From positions 1-41,716 of IMG/VR virus record IMGVR_UViG_3300023181_000016: a DNA stretch of 41,716 bases, one strand, 5' to 3'. Made by a program: the position numbers and the translations under genes. Of this stretch, positions 14,005 through 22,416 are shown piece after piece (the stretch's first letter is position 1; the number at the start of each line of letters is the position of its first letter). Origin of the DNA: a virus. Below the pieces are notes generated by a model, which saw nothing but the letters and a program-made list of their open reading frames with translations, made no database searches and was not told where the DNA came from.

Positions 14005-14901
14005 ATGTTTACAACATTCAAATGCGATAGCGCAGCATCAGTTGCACTTTTAGGAGGTTTGCACTGTGATATTCCTAAAATGGTAGGAGTAGCATTATGG
14101 AAGCCAGGAACAATTTTCACAGAAGCATTCGATAAGGACGCATTAGATGTGATTATTCAAGACGGTGGATTTATTGGTTCTATTATGGCTGAAAGTATCG
14201 AAAACAATGATACAGAAGCAACTTACAGCGAATCAATCATGAAGATTAGAAGCCAAACCGATTTAGGTCGTAAGGGTTGGAATCTTACATTTGAGAAAAC
14301 ACCGTGTTTTCATAACGAGTTGAATAAACTAAATAACAGCGAGAATTGGCATTTTACACCCGTTTTAGAAGATGGTAGTATTTTCGCTTACCGTGCAAAA
14401 GATGGAACCGATAGACCATTTGCAGTAAAAACCTTTGTAGGTCTTTATATGTTGGCTATTATGGGGGTTGAAGAAAAAGGATCTGTTTTAGGAATTGATT
14501 TATTGCCGAAAGCATTAAACAATTGGCAAAATAACGGAATCGTTTTAACTAATGATGAAATTGACTTTACCGAGGTTAATCCGATTGCAGGAGTAACTAT
14601 TGTAACGCCTATTTTAGTCGCTGCAGCAACATCAACTATTGTAACGGTTTCAAATCTTTGTTCAGACGCTTATATTGGGGGTCTTGCAACAGCGGGAATG
14701 TGGAAACTTGAAAGAAATGGAGCTTTAGAAGCGGTAACTGCGGTATCTTACAACGCAACTACAAAAGAGTACACACTTACACACGCTGCATTAGTAGCCG
14801 GACAAAAAGTAAGATTCTTATTGTCGGAAAATGGGAATGATATTATTGCGGTTGATACCAATTATTATTCCGGAACTTCAACAGTAAAAACCGTTGCATA
14901 A
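14005..14901 (+). CDS. Major tail protein (tube), with C-terminal extra domain (298 aa)
   Basis: The likely tail tube protein by position before the chaperone-position genes and the tape measure. The N-terminal 190 residues (SAASVALLGGLHCDIPKMVG..., SIMKIRSQTDLGRKGWNLTFEKTPCFHNEL) would be the tube core. Residues ~200-298 (VTPILVAAATSTIVTVSNLCSDAYIGGLAT..., YTLTHAALVAGQKVRFLL) look like an added beta-sandwich domain displayed on the tail. Its stop overlaps the next ATG (TAATG). Confidence 0.75.
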   Translation: MFTTFKCDSAASVALLGGLHCDIPKMVGVALWKPGTIFTEAFDKDALDVIIQDGGFIGSIMAESIENNDTEATYSESIMKIRSQTDLGRKGWNLTFEKTPCFHNELNKLNNSENWHFTPVLEDGSIFAYRAKDGTDRPFAVKTFVGLYMLAIMGVEEKGSVLGIDLLPKALNNWQNNGIVLTNDEIDFTEVNPIAGVTIVTPILVAAATSTIVTVSNLCSDAYIGGLATAGMWKLERNGALEAVTAVSYNATTKEYTLTHAALVAGQKVRFLLSENGNDIIAVDTNYYSGTSTVKTVA

Positions 14902-15143
14902 TGAAGATTAAAGTAGGAAAATATGTTGTTGATGGTGAATTTAAAAGCCGTAAACACGCAAAAGAAACATTCCTTACTCATTATCCATTAGTAACGGAAT
15001 CAGATTTGGAAATTGAACTCGATAAAATCTATAAAGATGCTGATAAATCCGGAGACGCTATCGAAAAGGATAAAGTTAGCGATAAAGCAAACACCGAAAT
15101 TGGTTCAAAATCTATTGAAGGAAAACCAATTAGAAAAGATTAA
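14901..15143 (+). CDS. Small tail-region protein (80 aa), overlapped by next gene
   Basis: Starts at the TAATG overlap with the tail tube gene. The first half is ordered (MKIKVGKYVVDGEFKSRKHA... FLTHYPLVTESDLEIELDKI); the last 35 residues are low-complexity and charged. The 159-aa gene begins inside it (15013) in the +1 frame, giving a 131-base overlap. In lambda-like phages this location holds the frameshifted tail chaperone pair, so a chaperone role is possible but not shown. Confidence 0.6.
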   Translation: MKIKVGKYVVDGEFKSRKHAKETFLTHYPLVTESDLEIELDKIYKDADKSGDAIEKDKVSDKANTEIGSKSIEGKPIRKD

Positions 15144-15492
15144 TCGTGAAAACTTATTAAAAGGATTGGATAGTGAGGGCAGAGAAATGCCCTTCTATTC
15201 CGATTCTGAATATGGATATGAAAAATTCATAAGCAATCCTTCTAATAATGGTCATTGGGATTTAAAAAATACGGGGCAATATCATGAAGGAATATTTGTA
15301 AAGGTAAATTTAAAAGATGTTTTCTTTCGACAGAGATTTAATAATAAAAAGGTACGATGGTTAGATATGATGCTTGATCAAGCAAATAGAAATCCATTAG
15401 GTATTACAGAGGAACAGTTTGTTAAAGTTCAGATGCAAAATAAACCAAAGTTGAAAGAACAAATAGATAAAATAATAAATGGCACGACATAA
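15013..15492 (+). CDS. Tail assembly or minor tail protein in overlapping frame (up to 159 aa)
   Basis: An ORF in the +1 frame relative to the preceding gene. Downstream of the overlap the protein is convincing: LLKGLDSEGREMPFYSDSEY, NGHWDLKNTGQYHEGIFVKV and later GITEEQFVKVQMQNKPKLKEQ. The N..LLxGLDSxGxxMxxYS segment resembles small proteins in the tail region of Bacteroidota phages. The ATG at 15013 is the only ATG; TTG codons near 15100-15120 are alternatives that would shorten the overlap. A +1 (or -2) frameshift from the 80-aa gene is another option. Confidence 0.65.
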   Translation: MNSIKSIKMLINPETLSKRIKLAIKQTPKLVQNLLKENQLEKINRENLLKGLDSEGREMPFYSDSEYGYEKFISNPSNNGHWDLKNTGQYHEGIFVKVNLKDVFFRQRFNNKKVRWLDMMLDQANRNPLGITEEQFVKVQMQNKPKLKEQIDKIINGTT

Positions 15493-15583
15493 AGCATCAC
15501 CGAAACAAATAACCGTTTATTTCTTTTCAATATCCTTAGGTTTACTTCTTATTTATCTTTTGTTTTTACTAAGTTTGTGTTAA
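15479..15583 (+). CDS. Small membrane peptide (34 aa)
   Basis: ATG at 15479 overlaps the previous gene by 14 bases and the stop is one base before the next ATG. After a basic start (MARHKASPKQ) comes a continuous hydrophobic helix (ITVYFFSISLGLLLIYLLFL), so a single-pass membrane peptide is predicted. It is an unusual find between tail genes; function unknown. Confidence 0.5.
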   Translation: MARHKASPKQITVYFFSISLGLLLIYLLFLLSLC

Positions 15584-15584
15584 T

Positions 15585-15821
15585 ATGTGCAATTGCAGTA
15601 AAGAAATTACGTTGACCGAATGTCAGACTTTAAAAGAGTTTAATAATGACAAATTAAAACGCTTTTTCATCTATAATATTTCGGATGAAAAAGGATTGAT
15701 GATTGCTTATGTTCCGAATGGAATTAACCCGAATCAAATAGCCTTAGAAAGAGGTTTTATTGATGGTAAAGGAAATGCTGAATGGTACAATATAAAAGAA
15801 CACCCCTGTTTAAATGAATAA
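15585..15821 (+). CDS. Hypothetical tail-region protein (78 aa)
   Basis: Begins MCNCSKEITLTECQTLKEFN, with three cysteines in the first 13 residues, and has a DEKGLMIAYVPNGINPNQIAL segment in the middle. It overlaps the next gene by eight bases. No family is recognised; the Cys pair might bind metal. Confidence 0.6.
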   Translation: MCNCSKEITLTECQTLKEFNNDKLKRFFIYNISDEKGLMIAYVPNGINPNQIALERGFIDGKGNAEWYNIKEHPCLNE

Positions 15822-16449
15822 AATTAAAACATACAAAGACAGTAAAGAATTCCCGCTTGAAAAATTCGAAAGAATTCAGAGTACGGGAATATTTTTTTAT
15901 ATGATAAAAGGTTATGAAGATGGTGACGAAACAGGAGCCAATGAAGAAGAAATGCAGGAACAATTTAATTTAGTTGTTCAGGATTACGTTACTTCCTTAA
16001 ATGCTAAAAATTATGATATAATTCAGTACGGCAAAATCAATGCATCCAAAGTATCATTACTTAAATTTGAGATTGCGAAAAGTATTATATTGTTGCAAAT
16101 TCAGGCTAATACATTACGAATAGAAGCCGGATTGAAAATAGATAATTCAAGTATCTATGAAATGATGACAGAATTACGAGTGCCAAAGAAAACTGATTTA
16201 AATGAACAAATATTAATTCTCGATGGAAAGATTGAGAAGTTGTTAAACGACATTTCAGAAGCAGAAAAAAACATCGAGAAAAACGATAAGAAAAATAGTG
16301 GTGAATCGGATATTAACGAGATAATCACAAATGTAGAATTAATATTAGAGCGGTCAATTGATTTAGAAAAAACTTCATTGTATCGCTTCGGAATAATGCA
16401 AGACCAGGCAAAAAAGAAAATAGAAAGCATAAATAAACACCAAAGATAA
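15814..16449 (+). CDS. Probable tail assembly chaperone-position protein (211 aa)
   Basis: Directly upstream of the tape measure gene, overlapping it by TAATG. The N-terminal half (FEIAKSIILLQIQANTLRIE...) is helical. Residues ~130-175 are coiled-coil with a KNIEKNDKKNSGESD linker, and the end has ITNVELILERSIDLEKTSLYRFGIMQDQAKKK. In lambda this spot holds the gpG/gpGT chaperones that load the tape measure; no frameshift extension is visible here. Name from order only. Confidence 0.5.
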   Translation: MNKIKTYKDSKEFPLEKFERIQSTGIFFYMIKGYEDGDETGANEEEMQEQFNLVVQDYVTSLNAKNYDIIQYGKINASKVSLLKFEIAKSIILLQIQANTLRIEAGLKIDNSSIYEMMTELRVPKKTDLNEQILILDGKIEKLLNDISEAEKNIEKNDKKNSGESDINEIITNVELILERSIDLEKTSLYRFGIMQDQAKKKIESINKHQR

Positions 16450-19400
16450 TGAGCGATCAGTTAGCCGTAATTCAGTCAGCAGAAACGATAAAAGAATTAA
16501 ATCTTATTGATGATAGGGTTAAGTCTTTGGTTTCCACTTTTAAAGATTTGGTAGATACCGGAAATAAAATAAACACAGGACTTTTAAAAGGCACACCTAA
16601 AGAATTTATTGAATCTGAAAAGCAATTGATTGCGCTGAATAAACAGAAAGCGGACATAATTAAGCAATTGAGCGCAGCAGAAGCAAATTTATCAAAGATT
16701 ACTATTGCAAATGCCAACGCAAGAAAAGCAGAAGCAAATGCAGATAGAGCGGATATAGCATTAAAGCAAAAGAAAATACAATTATCAAAGCAAGAAGAAA
16801 AAGAGCAACAAAGATTGATTGCTACGGTTGCACTTTATAAAAAAGTAGAGCAAGGTTTAAATTCATTGCGTGCGAGATATAACGAATTAGCAATTAAAAA
16901 AGAATTTGGTATTGAGTTAAGCCGTAAAGAAGAAATTCGTATGGCAGGACTTGAAAAAACAATGCTTAGATACGATAAAGCATTAAAGGCTGTTGATGCG
17001 TCTGGTGGAAAGTATAATCGTAATGTTGGTAATTATGCGAGTGGATTTAATGCAATGAATAATTCGGTCGCTCAGTTAGCGCGTGAAATGCCTGCGTTTG
17101 CAAATTCTGTTCAAACGGGATTTATGGCAATTTCGAATAACTTACCTATTTTCTTTGATTCTATTAATCAAGCTATAGATAAAAACAAACAATTAACGGC
17201 CGAGGGTAAAAAGGGCGTTCCCGTTTGGAAACAATTAGGAAGTGCAATATTCTCATTTAGTTCTTTGTTGTCTATTGGCGTGGTGTTATTAACTGTTTAT
17301 GGTAAAGATATTGTTATTTGGGCGCAAAATATGCTGAAAGGCTCAAACGCGGCATCCATAGCAGCTAAAAACACTAAAGATTTAAACGAAGCTAAAAAAG
17401 AGGGAATTAAATCCGCTGCAAGCGAGATAAACCAACTTAAAATTCTTTATAGAGTTGCAACCGATGTTTCATTAAGTACAGAACAAAGAACAAGAGCCGT
17501 AAGAAAATTACAGGATTTATATCCGTCATACTTTGGAAATATGACCAAAGAATCTATTATGTTGGGTAATGCAAAAAAACAATATGAGCAATTAGCAAAA
17601 GCAATTATAGCATCTGCACAAGCGCGCGGAATCGAAAACATTCTTACACAAAGAATGGAAGAAACATTGCTAAAAGAAGAGGATTTACAAAAACAATTAA
17701 ATGAAAGTATTGCGGAAGAAAATCGATTAAGAAAAGCAGGAACGACAACCCAAAGCGTTAGGGATGGTCAAGGCGGTTATATTTTAAAAGAGGTTAATAA
17801 TAATAAATTGTTGAACGGTGTTCTATATCGTCAAGGCGTTATTCGAAATGGAATCAGAAAAATACAAGACAATGCAGCAAAAGAAAATGAAGCATTAATT
17901 AACCGACAAATTCAGTTACAAAATGAAGCGTCACAATACGAAGCCGATAAATACGGAAAAGATGCACCCAAAGCCAAAGTTGCAAAAGCCACATCACTAA
18001 GTAAAGAACAACGCGATTATTTAGATTCTTTGGCAGCTATTCGAGATAATGAAATTGCAATCCAAAAAGAAAGACAATTAAACGGTGAAATAAACGAAAA
18101 GCAATATTGGGAAAAATATATTGTCATCATTAAAAATTACCGCCAAAAGATTGAGGATTACCTTAAAGGTGCAAATGGAAGACAAAGAGCCATTGAAGCA
18201 TCTGTAAGAAAACGTGCGGTTGATGAAGTGGTAAAGGCTAATAAAGAGATATACGACTATGAAAAATCAGCTTTAGATGCGCAAAGGAAACTTTATGAAC
18301 AAAATTCAGAAACACGCTTAGAATCGATTAAACGTGACGAATTTATATTGGAGCAAGAACGCATTAAACAGCAAAACGATGTTTATAATGAATTGATTGC
18401 AAATACTGATTTATACTATCAAAATTTAATCGAATCGGCAAAACGTAATGCGCAGGAAATAATTAATATTGAATTAGAACGAGATACGGCAATATCCGGA
18501 ATCCAAAAGAATCAAATCACATTAAATTCTGGATTGCCAAATGCTACTAAAAAAGATATTGAATATTACCGTCAAATAGATGATGCTTACCGTTCAGCAG
18601 CGAATGCAGAAGAAAGGCTTTTAATCCTTACAAATAGTCGTTTAAATTTACGCGAAAGAGAATTCTTTTTATCATTAAAAACCAAAGAGCAAACATTAGA
18701 CGCTTTAGAAGTTGATAAAAAACGAAATCAAGAGCGTGAAAAAGAATTACGGGATAAGGCTACCACAACAAAATTAACAATTGACGAAGGAACCGAACTT
18801 GCTAAATTAGTTGATACTATTTCTTTAATTAATGAAAAATTAGCATTAACAGCAGAAGAAATAAAGCAATTAAAAATTGATAAACTTCGTGAAGATTGGG
18901 TTGATACATTAGATTTAATTTCACAAGGTTTAGAGGATTTAGGTTTTTCAAACCTTTCTAAATTAGTTAATAGAACATTTGATGAAATTGTAAATAAAAC
19001 TTTTGATTGGAGAGATGCTACTTTATTGGCTGCTGCTGCAGTTCAAGATGGATTAACGCAACTAAATCAAAAGACTTTAGACAATCGTATTGCAACATTA
19101 GATGAGCAATTAAAATATACTCAATCAGCAACCGAACAAGAGTTAGGTTTTATCAATGCTCGTTTGGAATCATTAAACGCTATCGAAAACGCTTCTCGTG
19201 AACAAATACAAGAACGTAACGCGTTAGAAGACGAAGCAAGAGTAGTAAAAGAACAGCAATTGCAACGTGAAAAAATGATTGCAACTCAAAAGGCTAAAGC
19301 AGAACAAAGAGCTGCAGCAAATCAAGCGTTAATAAATGGATTTTTAGCGGCTACAAAAACTTTAGCTAATTTGGGTATTCCTGCGGGTATTATTCCGGCT

Positions 19401-19931
19401 GCGGTTGCTGCGGGTTTTGGTGCAATTCAAGCGGGATTAATTATGAGTAAAAATCCTGTTCCTCAATATTTCGTAGGTAGAAAAGGTGGTATTGAAGAAA
19501 TTGCATACACCCAAGAGAAAGGACGTGAATTAATCACCAATAACGGAAAGATTAAATCATTGGGTTCAGATGATGGAGCGGTTTTAACTCATTTGGGTAA
19601 AGGTGATACGGTTCATACTGCTTCTGAAACGCAAAAGATATTATCTAATTTTGATAGTATTCCAAAATTAGGAGCGAATGTATTTCATAAAATCGCTAAT
19701 CAATCGGTAACGCCTATTTTCGTACAAAACGATAAAATAGATTACGATAAGTTAGCCGATAAAATAGGAAATAAATTTGAGAAGGGATTACGTAAATTTG
19801 ACAAACCAACTACTACGGAAAATGAAAAGGGTGAGATATTCATTCACGAAGGCGGTAAATATCCGGTTTATATTGGTAAAAGAAAGAAACAATCATTAGT
19901 AATAAAACAATCAAGAAATGAGCGTAATTAA
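16449..19931 (+). CDS. Tail tape measure protein (1160 aa)
   Basis: The longest gene, in the tape measure position. Long coiled-coil regions occur at ~60-170 and ~520-900. A hydrophobic segment, IFSFSSLLSIGVVLLTVYG, lies near residue 270, and another, NLGIPAGIIPAAVAAGFGAI, near 980. This fits a tape measure that sets tail length and may help channel DNA through the inner membrane. With roughly 1.5 Angstrom per residue, a tail of about 160-170 nm would be expected if the usual rule holds. The C-terminus has YFVGRKGGIEEIAYTQEKGRELI, a segment often seen at the end of these proteins. Confidence 0.9.
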   Translation: MSDQLAVIQSAETIKELNLIDDRVKSLVSTFKDLVDTGNKINTGLLKGTPKEFIESEKQLIALNKQKADIIKQLSAAEANLSKITIANANARKAEANADRADIALKQKKIQLSKQEEKEQQRLIATVALYKKVEQGLNSLRARYNELAIKKEFGIELSRKEEIRMAGLEKTMLRYDKALKAVDASGGKYNRNVGNYASGFNAMNNSVAQLAREMPAFANSVQTGFMAISNNLPIFFDSINQAIDKNKQLTAEGKKGVPVWKQLGSAIFSFSSLLSIGVVLLTVYGKDIVIWAQNMLKGSNAASIAAKNTKDLNEAKKEGIKSAASEINQLKILYRVATDVSLSTEQRTRAVRKLQDLYPSYFGNMTKESIMLGNAKKQYEQLAKAIIASAQARGIENILTQRMEETLLKEEDLQKQLNESIAEENRLRKAGTTTQSVRDGQGGYILKEVNNNKLLNGVLYRQGVIRNGIRKIQDNAAKENEALINRQIQLQNEASQYEADKYGKDAPKAKVAKATSLSKEQRDYLDSLAAIRDNEIAIQKERQLNGEINEKQYWEKYIVIIKNYRQKIEDYLKGANGRQRAIEASVRKRAVDEVVKANKEIYDYEKSALDAQRKLYEQNSETRLESIKRDEFILEQERIKQQNDVYNELIANTDLYYQNLIESAKRNAQEIINIELERDTAISGIQKNQITLNSGLPNATKKDIEYYRQIDDAYRSAANAEERLLILTNSRLNLREREFFLSLKTKEQTLDALEVDKKRNQEREKELRDKATTTKLTIDEGTELAKLVDTISLINEKLALTAEEIKQLKIDKLREDWVDTLDLISQGLEDLGFSNLSKLVNRTFDEIVNKTFDWRDATLLAAAAVQDGLTQLNQKTLDNRIATLDEQLKYTQSATEQELGFINARLESLNAIENASREQIQERNALEDEARVVKEQQLQREKMIATQKAKAEQRAAANQALINGFLAATKTLANLGIPAGIIPAAVAAGFGAIQAGLIMSKNPVPQYFVGRKGGIEEIAYTQEKGRELITNNGKIKSLGSDDGAVLTHLGKGDTVHTASETQKILSNFDSIPKLGANVFHKIANQSVTPIFVQNDKIDYDKLADKIGNKFEKGLRKFDKPTTTENEKGEIFIHEGGKYPVYIGKRKKQSLVIKQSRNERN

Positions 19932-22374
19932 GCATATTCAATACCAAAGCGGAACAGAAGAAATATTTACACTAAATGTTGTTGATGGTGAATTTTCGGG
20001 GGTTTATGTGGTAGAAAAACCCGATGCTTTTGATGAAGCTGATTGCATTGTTGATATTGATGAGGAATTCTTTAATATTCAAAACTTTATTATTGGTGAT
20101 AGTGAAAAGATTACATTTTTAGAATACTCAAATCCGATTGGTTACGATATTATAAAAAAAGTTTATGAAGAGCAAGGCGGTGACGCTGTTATTATATTTA
20201 ATTGGAAAGCGGTAAATGGTTCTGATGAATATGATTTATTGGGTTCTGGCTACCAATTAAACTTAAACAAATACAATCATTCATTCGATAAAAGTATGAT
20301 GAAGATTGAAACGGAAATAAAAAAGCGAGAAGTACAAAATAAGTTCATCACTCGTGAAGATGTTTCCGTTAATTTGTTCACCGAAAAGGATTTGGATAAT
20401 TTGGAAGTTGAGCCGTTGGTTTTAGAAGATGTTTACTTTAAAGAAGGGGTTCGCAAATTAAGTAACTTTTATATTTTCGATACAACTCAATTCCCATTTG
20501 CATCAAAATTAAAAACTGTTTTCCAATTCGTTTACATTCGTTCTGACGGGTATGAAATAGGGAATAATACTAATGATGCAAGTGGTTATTATGAGAGTTT
20601 TGGAGGTATTGTTTACCAATATAAAGGGGTTTTATTATCTACTATTTTAGAACTTCCTGATGTATCTGTTGAAATAAGTAATTTAAAAGTTCAGGCATTG
20701 CGGTTTTTGGCAGATACGCAACCTAGTTTCGAGTTAAATGCTGTTATTAAATTGGGAGCAACTGTAGTTCGTAAGGTGAAATTAGAGGATTTTGCAACAA
20801 TGCCACCTGATGCTACGTATAAAATAGCCGAACTACAAATCACAAATAAAACCTATGAAATTGGAAATTTAAAACCAGGCGAAAGTTTAGAGTTATTATT
20901 TGAAAGCAAAGATGGAAATTCCGCAGGATTTTACGCATTAGATACGCAAACATCATTCACGGTTTCCGCTGATTTAACCACACCACTTAAAAAGACAAAA
21001 GTAATCCGTTTAAAAAATGCAGTTGAAAGGTTAGCTCGTATTTATAGTGGTGAAAATATTCCGGTTCAAAGCTCAATCATTAATATGGGTGGATATTATT
21101 ACAACACTGTTATATCTACGGGAATGTTTATGAGAGGATTACCGGACATTTACAATACAAATAAAATTACTACTTCGTTTAAAACTTTGTTCTATGATTC
21201 CGCTGCTAAATTATTGGCATTGGGATTTGATTTGCAGGATGACAAAATAGTTATAGAAGATATTAAATATTTTTTCAAAGATGTTGAAACGTATGATTTC
21301 ACCAATAAAGAATTTATTCAGGATGAATTTTCAACAGATCACGATTTAGAAAATTCTTATAATCAGCTAACATTTGGAAGTAAGAAATATTCTACCAATA
21401 AAAAAAGTGATTTACTAAACTACAACACAAAGTTAGAAGCGCTTACGCCTTTAAAATCGGTTAAAACAAAATTTGACAAAACAATTGATGCTATCATTGA
21501 TGAAGATAAAATTTCGGAAATGATTTTGGATAAATCAACTTCTACAAATGATAATGATGATGATTTGATTATGTTTGATGTTGTAGATGTTGATAATTAC
21601 GAAGATGAAGGTATTTTGTCCGATGCCGTTCATTTTGCAGATGGTGGTTATTTATGGATAACTTCATACGAAACTCCATTTGATGTTTTGCCATTATTTG
21701 TTGGCGGTTATTTGGAAATTACATCTGGATTAAATACCGGAAATTGGCAGATTTTAGAAATTGACAGCTATAAAATTAAACTAAATAAGACTTCCGGAAT
21801 TGAAACGGGAACTTCTGAAACGCCTATTAAATTTATTGTAAGTGATATTTCAAAGAATAGAACAAATGAAGGATTTAGTATTGAACCCGGAACCGTGAAA
21901 GACGAGAAAAGTGCAACTAATTTACGGCACAATCCAAAATATCAAATGGCTAGATGGTTTGGGTTTTATGGTTCAGGATTGAATAATAAACCTAATTCAG
22001 ATGAAATAATTGTAACGAATTATAAAAATAATGGTGATGTAATTTTAGAGCCGATAACTTCTGATTTAGATAATGAATTACCAGGAATTACAACCCTAAA
22101 AAATAACGAAACATTAGAAAGGCTTCGAGCTTACAAAACTCCAATTTTTAACGGTCAAATAATCGAAATCACTTTGGCAGAAGTATTGTTTCATGAGTTT
22201 TATGAATGCTACACCAAATGGCGATATGATCCTACTGTTAACCGTGGTTATATTTCTGTAAATACGAATGAAGGTATTATACAGATTTATCCGTTCGGCT
22301 CAAAAGCATTTGAATTCAGTGGAAAATATAATGAGTTAACAATAAGAGGAAAAATAAGAAATCAAATTATTTAG
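19918..22374 (+). CDS. Distal tail / baseplate hub-like protein (818 aa)
   Basis: Overlaps the tape measure end by 14 bases. A large mostly beta protein, starting MSVIKHIQYQSGTEEIFTLN, with repeated acidic strands and a C-terminal HEFYECYTKWRYDPTVNRGY and KAFEFSGKYNELTIRGKIRN. In siphophages the gene after the tape measure encodes the distal tail or hub component. No recognisable peptidase or lysozyme motif was seen. The role is inferred from order. Confidence 0.65.
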   Translation: MSVIKHIQYQSGTEEIFTLNVVDGEFSGVYVVEKPDAFDEADCIVDIDEEFFNIQNFIIGDSEKITFLEYSNPIGYDIIKKVYEEQGGDAVIIFNWKAVNGSDEYDLLGSGYQLNLNKYNHSFDKSMMKIETEIKKREVQNKFITREDVSVNLFTEKDLDNLEVEPLVLEDVYFKEGVRKLSNFYIFDTTQFPFASKLKTVFQFVYIRSDGYEIGNNTNDASGYYESFGGIVYQYKGVLLSTILELPDVSVEISNLKVQALRFLADTQPSFELNAVIKLGATVVRKVKLEDFATMPPDATYKIAELQITNKTYEIGNLKPGESLELLFESKDGNSAGFYALDTQTSFTVSADLTTPLKKTKVIRLKNAVERLARIYSGENIPVQSSIINMGGYYYNTVISTGMFMRGLPDIYNTNKITTSFKTLFYDSAAKLLALGFDLQDDKIVIEDIKYFFKDVETYDFTNKEFIQDEFSTDHDLENSYNQLTFGSKKYSTNKKSDLLNYNTKLEALTPLKSVKTKFDKTIDAIIDEDKISEMILDKSTSTNDNDDDLIMFDVVDVDNYEDEGILSDAVHFADGGYLWITSYETPFDVLPLFVGGYLEITSGLNTGNWQILEIDSYKIKLNKTSGIETGTSETPIKFIVSDISKNRTNEGFSIEPGTVKDEKSATNLRHNPKYQMARWFGFYGSGLNNKPNSDEIIVTNYKNNGDVILEPITSDLDNELPGITTLKNNETLERLRAYKTPIFNGQIIEITLAEVLFHEFYECYTKWRYDPTVNRGYISVNTNEGIIQIYPFGSKAFEFSGKYNELTIRGKIRNQII

Positions 22375-22400
22375 AATAAGTATAAATAATACTATATTTG
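22371..22400 (+). promoter_or_regulatory. Probable late promoter before the fibre genes
   Basis: TATATTTG (22393-22400) is a perfect -7 element, 17 bases before the ATG at 22417. A TTA (22371-22373) lies 19 bases upstream in place of TTG. It may give separate control of the fibre and lysis genes. Confidence 0.55.
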
Positions 22401-22416
22401 TAAAGTAAAAATCACT

